A DNA stretch of 64,000 nucleotides from Blastomussa wellsi. Its lineage: Eukaryota; Cnidaria; Anthozoa; Scleractinia; Plerogyridae. A program made the position numbers and the translations under genes. Where the stretch lies: assembly GCA_947652115.1 (NCBI GenBank), contig OX393574.1, positions 14,248,907 through 14,312,906 of the forward strand. Reading direction: 5' to 3'. This document shows, piece after piece, positions 1 to 10,411 of the stretch. Each line of letters starts with the position of its first letter. The first letter of the stretch is position 1. Below the pieces are notes generated by a model. That model was given only the letters and a program-made list of their open reading frames with translations. It did no database searches and had not been told where the DNA came from.

Positions 1-142
1 AAATGCCGGGAATGATGGGAAGGATCCGTCTTTCCTCCTTCCTTCGTTATTGTCTTTTCGGAGTCGACTGGGGACGAGTCACCCTGGCGGGAGAGAGGCG
101 CTCATTCTCGTCCCCAGAGCCACTTGCCCTCTTAGCCGGCTG

Positions 143-552
143 GGCCGGGGCACTGCTTTGTGCTCTTGGGAAAGAAATTTTATTCTCAAATTAAAGCGCC
201 TCTCATTTTCGTCCCAAGAGCCGCTTGTCCCTCTTAGCCGGCTGGGCATGTACACGAGGAAACAAGTGGCTCTGGGGACACACGATTTGAATCGCTGAAA
301 TCAAACAAAGGGAGTCCAATCACATGAGCCGTTTTAAAATCCCAAATCATTGGCACGTTTAAAACGGTAGATGTGATTGGACTCCCTTTGTTAGATTTCA
401 GCCAATCGAATCATGTGTCCCCAGAGCCACTTGTTCCTCGTGTACAGGCCCAGCCGGCTAAGAGGGACAAGCGGCTCTTGGGACGGAAATGAGAGGCGCT
501 TTAATTTGAGAATAAAATTTCTTTCCCAAGAGCACAAAGCAGTGCCCCGGCC
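143..552. repeat. Palindromic foldback repeat with SINE-like module
   Basis: The left arm (143 to about 340) reads as the reverse complement of the right arm (about 355 to 552) with few mismatches; the turn lies near 345-355. Both arms contain the modules agccggctgggc and ggagtccaatcacat. Just right of the palindrome (about 553-575), the minus strand reads a B-box-like ggttcgagccc, so part of this is derived from a tRNA-type SINE. A related copy lies at 15515-15803. A further module of the same family, tcattctcgtccccagagcc, begins at 102. It sits in the intron upstream of the exon at 672. Confidence 0.75.
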
Positions 553-671
553 AGGGCTCGAACCCGGACCATCCAATGCGCACTGTCAATTCAAATGAAT
601 ACATAAATGACGAAATAAACTAACTTTAAGCCCTCCTTTCTCCTGTTAAATACATTTTTTTTTCTCAACAG

Positions 672-1080
672 CGAAGCTGCGAAAGCAAAGAAGTGCGTAA
701 AAGATCTGATGGTCTCTGAATGCACATATGACTCGCAAGCAGCAGAAGCCCAGAATTTGGTTTTGGGCGATCACAATCCTTTCTGTTCAAATAATCGGGA
801 CCCTGGGTCGACCGGAAATGAACTGTGCCATAACTTTACCCCTGGCTCTGCCCAGTCCCCGACAGGATCAGCAAGTATCTTTGGCCACTTCAGTCTTTAC
901 CCCACCGATATCCCCATCTTTAACACCCCCAGGATAAAACACCGCCGTAAGGGTGGCCATAAACATACATGCAAACGGTCTAGATCCGGTAAACTTGTTT
1001 GTAAGCGATCCCGATTCAGATCCCGTAAACGTTTCTCAACCCGTCCCTATACTCGTCCCGTTACCCGTAATCGCGAGTAG
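672..1080 (+). CDS. 3'-terminal exon of an unidentified cysteine-containing protein (partial)
   Basis: A strong splice acceptor (long T tract then ctcaacag, ending at 671) opens a frame that runs to TAG at 1078-1080. The upstream exons lie left of the window. Read in this frame from base 673 it gives about 135 residues: an alanine/lysine-rich start, a Cys-x8-Cys pair, an NPFC and a NELC cysteine, a Ser/Thr/Pro-rich stretch, then a very basic tail with KHRRKGG and KRFSTRPYTRP. The four spaced cysteines followed by a mucin-like linker suggest an extracellular protein, but I do not recognise the family. Reading from the acceptor fixes the frame; the overlapping ATG ORF at 728-937 in another frame looks like a shadow. 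An AATAAA lies 124 bases after the stop, consistent with a last exon. Confidence 0.6.
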
Positions 1081-1203
1081 AACTGTTATCAATCGAAACT
1101 GGGGTTGCACTTATGAGATTACAAAGAAATGCTTGAAACTTCAAAACGCGTGTTTTGTAACGCTGGACAAGTCAACATTTTATAGCTATAGACCTGAATT
1201 AGT

Positions 1204-1209
1204 AATAAA
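1204..1209 (+). promoter_or_regulatory. Candidate polyadenylation signal AATAAA
   Basis: Canonical hexamer in the 3' flank of the terminal exon ending at 1080; spacing is normal for a 3' UTR end. Confidence 0.5.
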
Positions 1210-1396
1210 CTAATGAAACTTATACGAGACGGCATTCAAATCATCCCGATCTAGCTTGAATATGTTGCTTTGCATTCAAATCCCACAGTGGGGTGGAGAG
1301 TGTGGGGTTGGGTGAGGGGTATTACACAAGAAGAGAGAACGAAGACAGCTCTTTTCCTTGACCACTCACTCATTGACCACTCACTCAAGCATCAAA

Positions 1397-1618
1397 ATGG
1401 CCGACAAGAGAAGAGTTTTGCTAAGTACCTCCATTCTCCTGTCTCTGTTGCCTCTTATTGCTGCTTTTCAGTGTCAAGGAATGCTGTTATGTTACCTTCC
1501 AATTAGCCCCTTGGTCCGCCTGGTCGTTTCTTGTCAATATTCAAAGGGTCTGGAAACCAGTAAAAAGTTGTCCCGGGTAGGAGAGTTGTCCCTAGCAGAG
1601 CATTTACAAGGCAGCTAG
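1397..1618 (+). CDS. Possible first exon with signal peptide, or gene remnant
   Basis: ATG at 1397 has a good context (A at -3, G at +4). The first 24 residues are a textbook signal peptide: MADKRR, then a leucine/serine hydrophobic core ending LIAAFQC. The frame stays open to TAG at 1616-1618, adding about 50 residues with three cysteines, but its last codons run into the foldback at about 1600. No strong GTAAGT-type donor is visible, though weak GT sites exist near 1575. It could therefore be a real first exon with a weak donor, a very short secreted protein, or a dead fragment. Function unknown. Confidence 0.3.
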   Translation: MADKRRVLLSTSILLSLLPLIAAFQCQGMLLCYLPISPLVRLVVSCQYSKGLETSKKLSRVGELSLAEHLQGS

Positions 1619-1754
1619 GGTTACCCTAGCGCTAGGATAAGCCTAGCTGCCTTGTAAACCCGTTGTTGAAAAAAAGAAGAAATGTGCGAGTGCCAGGGTA
1701 ACCCTCTTGCTAGGGAAACCCTAGAGCTAGGGTTACCCTACTTCCTTGTAAACA
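1600..1754. repeat. Short foldback (MITE-like)
   Basis: Inverted termini tttacaaggcagctagggtt and the reverse complement of taccctacttccttgtaaac bracket about 150 bases that also contain internal ctagggttaccctag palindromes. No coding capacity. Confidence 0.55.
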
Positions 1755-1827
1755 GGGCCTTACCAAAACCAAAGCAATCACTCTGGCCATTCACGGAGGA
1801 CAAAGACAATCAAGTGAACCAACCAAA

Positions 1828-1955
1828 CTATAGTCGGCGAAAAGCGCGGGAAAACGCGCACGGGGAGTCACGATTGGTTTTGGCTTTACTCCTGATTGTG
1901 GCATGAGGTTTTTCAACCAATCACAGAGCGTAACAATGCAAAACAAAAGGAGACG
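1828..1955 (+). repeat. 128-bp direct repeat, left copy
   Basis: Begins ctatagtcggcgaaaagc and ends aaaaggagacg. The same 128-base stretch recurs at 2509-2636 with only a few substitutions. Together the copies flank the Penelope-like fragment exactly. Confidence 0.85.
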
Positions 1956-2018
1956 TGAATTATGATATAATTTGGTTTTATCAACTGGGTTGATAATGTC
2001 AATTGGCCACCGTAAAGA

Positions 2019-2066
2019 GATTCAAGTGCTGACGTTTCGAGCGTTAGCCCTTCGTCGGAGCGAATC
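2019..2066 (-). ncRNA. Hammerhead-ribozyme-like motif in PLE tail
   Basis: On the minus strand: gattcgct, then CCGACGA, a small stem GGGC/GCUC with loop UAAC, GAAAC, GUC, then agc...gaatc pairing back to gattc...gct. This is the layout of a type I hammerhead with minimal stem III. Deviations from the canonical core are C where U4 is expected and an extra A before stem II. Known: PLEs have been reported to carry hammerhead motifs. Activity here is not shown. Confidence 0.4.
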
Positions 2067-2155
2067 AAGGAATTGTGCGTCGTGTGTCTTTATATACAGA
2101 AAGATGGAGCTTCGCTATTGGCTGGTGCCTGGTAACGTGAAAACTTCGGAATAAA

Positions 2156-2502
2156 TTAGTTGAATGAAAAGCGTTCGTTGATACCGTGAGGATTAAGAGT
2201 GCCGATTTGAAAAATAAATTTTTGTTCTAGAGTTTTACGACTTTCCGTGTTTCCTTGGTGAAGGGAAAGGCCGCAGACTGCCATATGTTGCTTAGAATGA
2301 TTTGGGAGATTGAAGTGTCTCGCGACCGGTTTCGATGCATTTTTGTCGTCTTTCTCTACGTCACGAAGGTGTTCTCGGAATCGGTCGCCAAGTCGTCTCC
2401 CTGTTTCGCCGATGTATAACTTTTTGCAAAGAGTGCAAGTTATACAGTAGATGGTATTGGCTGAGGTACAGGTTAAATGATCAGTGATTTTGATAGATCG
2501 CT
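2156..2502 (-). pseudogene. PLE GIY-YIG endonuclease domain, C-terminal fragment
   Basis: The minus-strand frame ends at TAA (2156-2158) and is open upstream to the insertion junction, about 115 residues with no start codon of its own. It reads TIYC, then the cysteine pair CITCTLCKK, LYIGETGRR, GDRFREHL and KPVARHFNLPNHS, ending in a GTLNPHGINERF tail. That order of motifs (Tyr-containing GIY-YIG core, conserved Arg, His-rich segment) is typical of the endonuclease of Penelope-like retroelements. The reverse-transcriptase part is missing, so it is a dead fragment. Confidence 0.8.
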
Positions 2503-2508
2503 TGGGTC

Positions 2509-2636
2509 CTATAGTCGGCGAAAAGCAAGGGAAAACGCGCGCGGGGAGTCACGATTGGTTTTGGCTTTACTCCTGATTGTGGCATGAGGTTTTTCAACCA
2601 ATCACAGAGCGTAACAATGCAAAACAAAAGGAGACG
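2509..2636 (+). repeat. 128-bp direct repeat, right copy
   Basis: Same 128 bases as 1828-1955 with scattered substitutions, beginning directly at the truncated end of the PLE fragment. Confidence 0.85.
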
Positions 2637-2959
2637 CAAATTACTTTGGACACTCCGACAAAACTGCTCTACGGTACGTTTTTTTAAACTTAAGTTTTTT
2701 CATATCTTTTTGCACAAATCAACAGGAAATACTAATTACTTGGTGATAAAATATATTATTAGGGTAGCATTAATATATTATTAGGGTAGTATTACCCAAA
2801 ATATTGTTTGAGAACAACTGTTTTAAATATATTTGGGCTGGAATGACAAGCTTGAAAATTTTTCTCGACACTCATGCAAACGGGATGTGGCTCAAAACCA
2901 GAGCGCTCGATATCCAAAGTCCAGCCCACTAACCATTAGGACACCAGGCGTCCTAGTGC

Positions 2960-3210
2960 ATTGGTCAGTGGCGGATCTAGGGGAGCCCCTCCCCCCCTCC
3001 CCTTACTGGCGAAACTTTTAAGCCCAGAAAATTTTCCAGGCCCCCCCCCCCCTTTAATTTAAGGACCGAAGGGCCAGAAAATTCCCCCCCCCCCCCGCCA
3101 ATGTTGGTCATTAGAGACAGAGAAGTCGATAGCCTGCGTGGCAGGCGTCTGAAGGGGAGGGAGATCACATGATTTCCCTCCCCTTCGGACGCCTGCCACA
3201 CAGGCTAAGA
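2960..3210. repeat. Poly-C-rich dispersed repeat and short foldback
   Basis: Runs of 13-15 C (about 3041-3053 and 3085-3099) lie in a tggcggatctaggggagccc-type dispersed repeat. At 3133-3207 an inverted repeat has arms agcctgcgtggcaggcgtc and the matching gacgcctgccacacaggct. No gene is visible from 2640 to 3433 apart from these. Confidence 0.55.
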
Positions 3211-3264
3211 AATCAAGGGAATAACAAAAAATGCTAAGGACTGGCACAGGGTAGTCAAGAGTCA

Positions 3265-3433
3265 CACTAGTACAATGTTGATGTCAACATCCCGTGTTAC
3301 CACCTTTCGGTATCTAGTTTAATGCTACATCGTCTTCTAAGGGCTGGCATACGATAACCGAGAACCAAACAATGTGGGTGTCAGCAACCTGCATTACCGC
3401 CTTTCGGAAACTTGTTTAATGCTAAATAGTCTT
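3265..3433. repeat. Tandem duplication in the 3' flank of the downstream SLC2A13-like gene
   Basis: Two diverged copies of about 95 bases both contain caatgt, cacctttcgg or cgcctttcgg, gtttaatgct and gtcttcta. The second abuts the stop codon at 3434. Each holds TTTAAT, that is ATTAAA on the minus strand, a usable variant polyadenylation signal. Confidence 0.5.
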
Positions 3434-6400
3434 CTACGAAAACAGATGCTCAAGTTCCTCCAAGGACCTCCCCTTCGTCTCCGGAACAAAAACGAAGAAA
3501 AAAACCCAACCGCAAAATGAAATTCCCCCATAAAGCCAAAACGCTCCAAAGGGAGTGATTGACTCTGTTAACGAAAGAAATGTCATGGAAATCACCAGAT
3601 TACAAGTCCAGTTTGTAGCTGTAGCGAAAGAGTTCCCTGTACTGCGGGCCCACAGAGGATAGATCTCAGAGTTAATCGTCCATGGCATGGGCCCCAAACC
3701 AGGAGCAAATGACGCTAGGTAGAGAATAAGAGCTACAATAACTAACCAGGCGTACTTGTAGGGGCAAGCCGCATATGACCATGTTGTTGGGTGATTCTTT
3801 TGACTGCATCTGCCATATGCGGCGCTGTTATCACTGGAGGAATTGAACGGAATACAAGAGCCGTTTATGGGACTGTCTGTAGCATCTTTTACGAAGCAAA
3901 ATCCACACAAGTTGTCCTTCAGACAGTCCAAGCAGTGCCCAGAACTGGGACAAGTGCTTTTGATAAAGGAAGGTGCTTTCTCACGAACGGAGATCGAAGC
4001 GTCGTCTCGCTTTGCTGCGTAAAACATACCTCCTAAGAAAAGCAGACTGAAGATGACACCAGCCAGACTCACCAAGAGCAGTTTGCGGCGCCCTGCCCTC
4101 TCTACAATGTTCATTCCAATAATGGTGAACATGAAGTTTCCAAAAGCGACTACAGCAGCCAACCAAATAATGACCTCTTCACTTTGAAATCCTGACATCT
4201 GTATAATGGTGGCACTGTAATACCTGAGGATGGAAAGAATTAGATTATTCCAAGAACTGATTTTTTTTATGTACAAGGGACAGGTCTCTGAAAAATTCGT
4301 TTTGCGGATGGTGGATGGAAAAATGCTCTCTTGGTTCACCTTCCCTCATTAATAATTCATCAAGTTATAACAAAGAACATCATAACCGTAATAATAATTA
4401 AAATTTGTATAGCGCCTATCCAAGCCTGCTCTAGGCGCTTTACACAATATTCAAAACAAAATAAAGTTTACTCCTTAGTTTTTGTTTAGATTAAAGGGAT
4501 ATATATCAAACACTCGAGACAGTGGCATCAGCTATCCAAACTGTTTCTCATGTTTGATATATTGCATCAAGCATGTATCCGGGTGGGGCAATTTTTAGCT
4601 CAGTCGGCATAAATTAACATGTGGCTCAGAGATTAGTACGTACCCATACTACTGTTAGGGAAAAGAAAAAGTGGAATTCTGATTTCTTGAACCTCCAAGG
4701 AAAAAACTGGTTCGAAAATCCAGGAGTTCAAGCAATCCAGGAAATGACTTTTGATTCAAGGTACATGTTTAATGAAGTGTAAGAACTTGACATGGTGCCA
4801 TTATTCCAATATTCAAGAAACATTACAAATTGACTTACATAACAGTATTAATCCCCGAGAATTGTTGTATCGCTTGCAGCATGCAGCCAAGAAACAGAGC
4901 CTTCCTTGTTGCTGAATTGGTCAAGACTTGATAAACTATGCTTTGGGTAAACGAACATGATTCTGGTAAAAAAATGTGGATAACATTGTTACACTTCACT
5001 TGCAAGGAATCCCTAACATAGAAAAACGGAAAGTTTCATGTTAGAAGTAATAAGTTGATATGCACTGGCATCAGGTTTCAGTTAATAATTAAACATAATT
5101 AATTTGAATGAAAGTGGGAGATGATCATCGTAACAAATTTCCAATTTAAGCAATTGGAATTAAAGAAGCCTAAAAAAATTCAGGGTTTCAACAGGATTTG
5201 AACCTGTGACCTCCGTGATACCAGTGCAAATGGTTGAATATAGATCTCTACATTTTAATGCCTGGTATCAACAAAACTTCATTACAAAAACCCCGGGTGG
5301 GAACTCCCATATGAAACAGATGGCAATGCTCGTCGGACATTTTGAACTGAACCCCTAAAGGAGTCCAATGTGGGTGTGGCTGTAGTTATTTTGACCTCTA
5401 AAAAATAAAAGTAAAATTAATTTAATTATGTCGTTGTGTTTTGTTGTTCACACTGGTGACATACATAAGTAAGTTTTTTGCATTTGTGCAACCTTGTCGT
5501 TACGTTGTTATATTCGGCCTTATGTTGCTAGACTGTGTGAACCAGGCTTAAGAGGGATGACCAGCATCCCTGTCTGTTTCATATCGGAATCCCCTGGGTT
5601 CATTTGTATATGTAATAGGACTACATGCTGTCCAATTTGAAAATAATTGGATGAGAAAAATTCCGAGGACTGCGAGGAGGCAGTTCGAGGAATTTTTCTT
5701 AAATTGGACAGTTTGAGCAAAAACTGTCCAATTTATTTTAAATTTGGACAGTTGGCAAAAATTAATAAAAAATGCATCTGTTGACAATAATGGATTTTGG
5801 TGTAGCTATATAATAATTATTAGTAAGTTAATTGGACAATTTTTGAGGAAATCTGAAATTTAAGAACACAATTTGATTTTCCCTCTAGTGATAGATCAAC
5901 AGATGATTGCAATCTAAGGCAAATTGACAGTTCAATATGAATGATGGAATCACATGACTATGCAATCAATCCCACATGTAATTTTCATGCAGGTCTCACA
6001 TCACAGACCAAAATAAATCTTCCGTAATGGAAATCTTCCTTTTTACTTCATTATTAATGGAAAATATCCTTGCAAAACAATATGACAGCTAATAAACAAA
6101 CCTCAATGTTAATCCAGACTGACATTTCAGTTCATAATGAGCGTTCCTGAATGAAACCTCACGTAATGAGGCACTAAAAACTTCACAGTAAGCATTGTGT
6201 GCACAACCTACATGTTGTACAATAGTTTTTTTGGAGGCAAGGTGAATAAAGTGAATAAAGAAGACAGTGATCAAAATGTTGGTGGTGTCAATATACACTT
6301 ACTGGTACTTGTTTTGTGCAAGGATTCTTCCTCCTCACAAACTTCATTCATCGCTCCTAGTTCTTCACTCACATCTGCAGTTCCCCGTAGCCTTATAAGT

Positions 6401-9400
6401 ACTTTTCTAGCCCTTTCAGAGTAGCCTTTACTAATAAGCCAACGTGGACTCTCTGGAAGCATTAGGCATCCAACAAACATCACAGCTGATGGCACAGATG
6501 CTAAACCCAGCATGAGTCTAGCAGAAAAAATAAACGTAAGAATAATGCAATATTATATAGTACGTTATTAGGTATTGTAAAGTGTTGTAAGTAAGTATTG
6601 TAAAATTTTAAGTAATATGTTGTAATTAGTACTGTAATGTTAGTTTGAATCATGTTAGTGTTGTGCATATCATTAAAAATAACAGCAATCACAGTTTAAT
6701 CTTCTGCTGTGGGTGGGGGAGAATGGAGTTAGTTTTTAGGTTTATTTACAACAACAAATTTAAACTAAAAGTGCTACTATGACAAAAAATTATTCCTGTT
6801 TTCTCTCTATTCAGATTTATATTTGACAAGAAATTATTGTACCTCAATTTTCCAAATAATCCCTTTTTAAAGATGACTTCTTATTTAAAAGAAAAACGAG
6901 AAGCTTGTGTGAAACCAGTTGATTACTTCATATATAAGTAAATTATTTATTATTATTATGTACAACAAATAAGCTGGGTTCACACAAACAGAAATTACAC
7001 TTGTGAGTAACTGGTAGACTACATTGATTTTCTCTCTTAATCCAGCTCTCCCAATGCAACTTGACTGCAACACAACCAGGTAATGGCGACAGTTAACCCA
7101 TTGACTCCTAAACTGGCCGTAACCGGCCCTGACAGACCTTGACCTTTGTTCCACTTCTGACGTCATCAGCTTTGACCAAAATACGAATCCCATTTACCCC
7201 AGTTCTGCAGGAGGGAAAGAGCTTTCCAATGATACCCAGATGATATTGATTGGGCTAATAGAGCTTGAAATATGAAACATGAAAACGCTTAGAAATTTCT
7301 GTCAAAAACTAGGAGGAAAATTTCCCTCACTTACCCTTGGCTACTCCATGTTGAGTTTCCCGTCTCATTGATGCTTTCTTGGCAATTCTTGAACCGAAAG
7401 CAAGCCCAGTAAAAGACCAACAAAAGCATAAAAAAGATACGAGGAAAGGAAAAAGGAAAAGCGAAAAATAAAAATAAAGAAATCGAAAAGCCTAAAGAGG
7501 TGGGTCACTTTCTCGTCCAAAAGCTATCTCGAAATTTTGATTTGTGTGCATGCCCGAGCTAAAATAATGTTGTTAAATGTGATGTTAGTGAAAAACCTGG
7601 CCTGTCTTAATTTTGCAAATGTATTTTGGAGAGATTTGAAGTAGATATCTATATTTATTTTAAATATCTTCAGGGGTCAATGGGTTAATCAAACAAAAAA
7701 TTGTCGTTCATAAAATAGAATTATTTTCAATTGAAAATTGAGGTGCAATAATTTGCATGGTGCATTCTTGCCAAATGTGAATGACATTCGAAAAACATTT
7801 ATTCACTGTAGTAGCACTTTAATCAAGAATAACTATTCATGTCAGAGACACAATGGCCTCATGGTTAGTGCGCTCACCTCTGAATTGAGCGGTCTGGGTT
7901 CGGGGACATTGTGTTGTGTCCTTGGGCAAGACACTTTACTCTCACAATGCCTCTCTCCACCCAGGTATATAAATGGGTACCGGTGAGTTTAATGCTGGGG
8001 ATAACGTTACTATGAATAAATGAATAAAAATGAATAGATGTTGGGAGGCGTAGTGGCCTAATGATTAGTGTGCCGAACTTCGGATAGGACTGTCCATGTT
8101 CAAGCCTTGGCTAGGTCACGGCGTTGTGTTCTTGGGCAAGACACTTTACTCTCACAGAGCCTCTCTTCACCCAGTTGTGTAAATGGGTACCGGCTAATTT
8201 ACTGCTGGGGGTAACCCTGCGATGGACTACCATCCCATCCAGGGGGGAGTAGAAATACTCCTAGTTGCTTCATGCTTTGGAAACCGGAGATAACCGCCAG
8301 CCCGATGGGCCACTTAGGCTCGAATGCAGACTTTTACTATTTATTTATTGTCATACCTCCATCCAGTTCCTTTGTAAGAGCTAAGCAAACCATCAACTAC
8401 AGTAGAAATGAATATGCCAGCAGTAATAAAAAGCTGGAAAACAGTGACCAGGAAACCTCTTCTGCTCGAGGGTGCTGTTTCCGCAATGTAGACTGGAACA
8501 GTAACAGAAGCTCCACCTGCGTTCAATCAAGCTAGAGTTAAGTTATCTTGAGTAAATGAGTCAAATTTAAGTTATGTTTTCTTCAAAACAATGCTTTCCT
8601 TACAAGGAAATGAAAGCTGTGGAAAAATGGAGTGGAAACAACCATACAGGGCCCATGGAGTGAATTTTCAAGTGGGGGGGGGGGGGTGGCTAATGCGAAT
8701 GCGTTAGCGCGAGCTAACTGTAGGGGGTACGGGGGCATCCTCCCCTAGGAAAATTTGAAATTAAAGTCTTCTGATCTAAAGTCTTCTGATCTAAAACTGC
8801 CAAAAGTGAAGTTAATTTTTAATTCTTATAAAACAACGAGTAACAAACTGGCCTTCATGTTTGACCAAATTTAAATGAATAGACTAACTTCTAAGCTAAG
8901 CCCAACAGGCACAACGGTCGAGTGTCACCCGTACATTTTTAAGTCAGATTCTTTGAAGGTGCCAAAGTTGCTTTTCTTGATTGTCACCAAGAGCTGCAAA
9001 CTCATTGGCAACATCTGTAAGACAAAGTCTGTACGAGAAAACCCATGAAAAACTAAATTGGATCAAAATGGACAAATCAGAATAAGGCTTTGCTTCCCTA
9101 AGAGGTCCGCTTATTTGACATAAAATAATGTAATGTACTTTTTTTGTAAAAGATAGACCTGGTTTACTAAAGTAAAACAAAATAGTGATTTAATAAGCCA
9201 AAAAAGTAGGGGGGCTAAAGACCCCAGCCCCACCCCCTGCGCGGTCCCTGCCATAAGCAAACTAGCTGCAGGCAAGCGAGACAGACTGATCTCTGATTTG
9301 GATTTCGAGCTGGATTACGAGCTGGGTTTCACGTTGGATTAGAGTAAATAGGATTTAGAGCAGGATTTCGATGTGCAGTTTGAGTTGGATTTTGAGTAGG

Positions 9401-10411
9401 ATTTTGAGTTAAGATTTTGAAATAAATTTTGATAGAATTGTGTTGCATTGTACTGTATTTGGCCCTTTCCAACGATTAAAAGCTAACCTACAAGCAGACA
9501 TAAACGAAACTAACCACAAGCAAACACTGAAACTAACCGCAAGAAAACATGAATGACACTAACCGCAAACAAACACTGAAACTAACCGCAAGCAAACACT
9601 GAAACTAACCGCAAGCAAACATGACACCAACCGCAAGCAAACACTGAAACTAACCGCAAGCAAACATGAATGACACTAACCGCAAACAAACACCTGTAGT
9701 CCTGTAGTGGGGACTTTGGACTGTTTTAGTGCACTTTCTAGCAACATTTTAATGACTACGAGTGACTCTTTTGACCACCCACAAATGCCCTGCCCTGGGG
9801 CAGGACATTTGAACAGAAAATCTTGGCTCAGATTTCAAGTGCCCCACCTACACACCGCCTCCCTCCCACCCCTGGCTAAACATAGTTGCACAATTAAAAT
9901 GGTTTCTTATACATTTTAACCACTTCACTAGATTCAGTAGCCTTCTAACATCAAGACTTGAGACAGGAATATATACTTCAATATCATTTTTATAATTACC
10001 TATTCCAATGCCAACAGTCAGCCTTCCAATGAGAAGGGTCTCTCGTGACTTAGCTACTCCCATTACCACAGCTCCGGCTGTGAAAACCACTGCCGAGATA
10101 ATAAGCATAGGCTTTCTCCCACACTTCTGGGTCAGAAAACCTCCTAAAAGTGATCCTAATATAGCTGCTCCAATTGTGACGCTAACAATTAGCTCTTGCC
10201 AGATAGAAGGCAAATGGAACTCCTCTTTTATCAAAATCATAGCGCCAGAAATTACCCCGGTATCATATCCAAACAAAAATCCCCCAAGAGCAGCAAATGC
10301 AGACAAAAAATAGACATAATATGTTGTTTGTTGTTTGGTTGGAGGATCTGAGCTTTTTATCAAGGCCTCTTCCTCAGTTTTCTTGTCATAAGATATGCTG
10401 TATCGATCCAT
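3434..10411 (-). CDS. SLC2A13: Proton/myo-inositol (HMIT)-like transporter, downstream tandem copy
   Basis: Five coding exons read on the minus strand: 10411-10000, 8516-8357, 6517-6303, 4962-4839 and 4223-3434. Lengths 412, 160, 215, 124 and 790 join in frame (1701 bases, 566 residues) with GT-AG borders throughout. The start is the first ATG after an in-frame TGA. Major facilitator sugar-porter signatures are in order: [16 protein letters not shown] (helix 1), GRKPM loop, [70 protein letters not shown] and the C-terminal [15 protein letters not shown]. Between late helices is a cysteine-rich outer loop (CPSSGHCLDC, CGFCF) with NGS/NSS glycosylation sequons, a hallmark of HMIT. Known family role: proton-coupled myo-inositol uptake at the plasma membrane; substrate here is inferred. 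Intron 2 carries a SINE almost touching its donor. Paralogue of 14452-21181. Confidence 0.9.
4388..4460. repeat. Short dispersed repeat fragment
   Basis: The stretch tttgtatagcgcctatccaa followed by ctctaggcgctttacac is a hairpin-forming, A/T-flanked module of a kind scattered in invertebrate genomes. It lies in the last intron of the downstream transporter gene. A separate 23-base inverted repeat (atatatcaaacactcgagac and its mate) sits at 4500-4563. Confidence 0.35.
5180..5240 (-). mobile_element. tRNA-like SINE head fragment
   Basis: The minus strand reads an internal-promoter B box, ggttcaaatcctgt, preceded by ggtatcacggaggtcaca. No complete cloverleaf or acceptor stem can be formed, so this is a SINE or tRNA fragment within an intron, not a functional tRNA. 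Confidence 0.4.
5629..5753. repeat. Short foldback repeat
   Basis: Arms built from ctgtccaattt and gagaaaaattccgaggactgc pair with gcagttcgaggaatttttct and aaattggacagt. A second actgtccaattt/aaatttggacagt hairpin follows. MITE-like, in an intron of the transporter gene. Confidence 0.5.
7093..7688. mobile_element. TTAA-flanked foldback element (piggyBac-type MITE)
   Basis: Left end TTAA then CCCATTGACTCC; right end GTCAATGGG then TTAA. CCC-type termini with a duplicated TTAA are the pattern of piggyBac-superfamily non-autonomous elements. The 596-base interior has no credible coding. An internal stretch (cccagtaaaagaccaacaaa) is related to 11270-11330, so a diverged relative lies in the intergenic region. 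Located in intron 2 of the transporter gene. Confidence 0.6.
7845..8010 (+). mobile_element. tRNA-derived SINE, 3'-truncated
   Basis: A-box-like tggttagtgcgc and B-box-like ggtctgggttcgggg are followed by the body ttgggcaagacactttactc, ctctccacccagg and aaatgggtaccgg, breaking off after aatgctggggataacg. Same family as 8043-8340, 11509-11735 and 23994-24266. Confidence 0.75.
8043..8340 (+). mobile_element. tRNA-derived SINE, near full length
   Basis: Same family as the preceding copy, running on through gtaaccctgcgatggactac, catcccatccaggggggagt, agaaatactcctag and ggccacttaggctcg. It ends in an A/T-rich tail that stops about 11 bases from the splice donor of exon 2 (8351-8356) of the minus-strand transporter gene. 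Orientation is antisense to that gene. Confidence 0.75.
8650..8765. repeat. G-run and dispersed repeat
   Basis: A run of about 13 G (near 8675) is followed by gggggtacgggggcatcctc, a module of a widespread invertebrate repeat. A related piece follows at about 9207-9250 (ctaaagaccccagcccc). No coding potential. Confidence 0.4.
9291..9440. repeat. Degenerate short tandem repeat
   Basis: Loosely periodic copies of ggatttcgagct, ggattacgagct, ggattttgagta and similar, 12-18 bases apart, with no open frame of note. It lies in intron 1 of the transporter gene. Confidence 0.45.
9483..9693. repeat. Minisatellite, unit about 24 bases
   Basis: Eight or more copies of ctgaaactaaccgcaagcaa plus acact/acatg variants, some with an atgaatgaca insertion. 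Directly tandem and clearly recognisable by eye. Intron 1 of the downstream transporter gene. Confidence 0.85.

Larger units (their letters stand above)
1956..2508 (-). mobile_element. 5'-truncated Penelope-like element (PLE) fragment
   Basis: A minus-strand insertion with the C-terminal coding end of a PLE (see 2156-2502) followed by its 3' tail. The tail contains cgacgaagggctaacgctcg and the terminal ttatcaacccagttgataa hairpin also seen in the foldbacks at 20 kb, 21 kb and 34 kb. It is bracketed by the 128-bp direct repeats. Known: PLEs encode reverse transcriptase plus a GIY-YIG endonuclease and are commonly 5'-truncated. Confidence 0.8.

Noticed and set aside
728..937. ORF with signal-peptide-like start (ITILSVQIIGTLG)
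   Set aside because: It overlaps the exon starting at 672 in another frame; the splice-acceptor-supported frame runs longer and has spaced cysteines. It could be revisited if transcripts begin at 700.
1610..1745. Telomere-like ccctag repeats
   Set aside because: Only a few scattered copies within a palindromic MITE, not tandem arrays.
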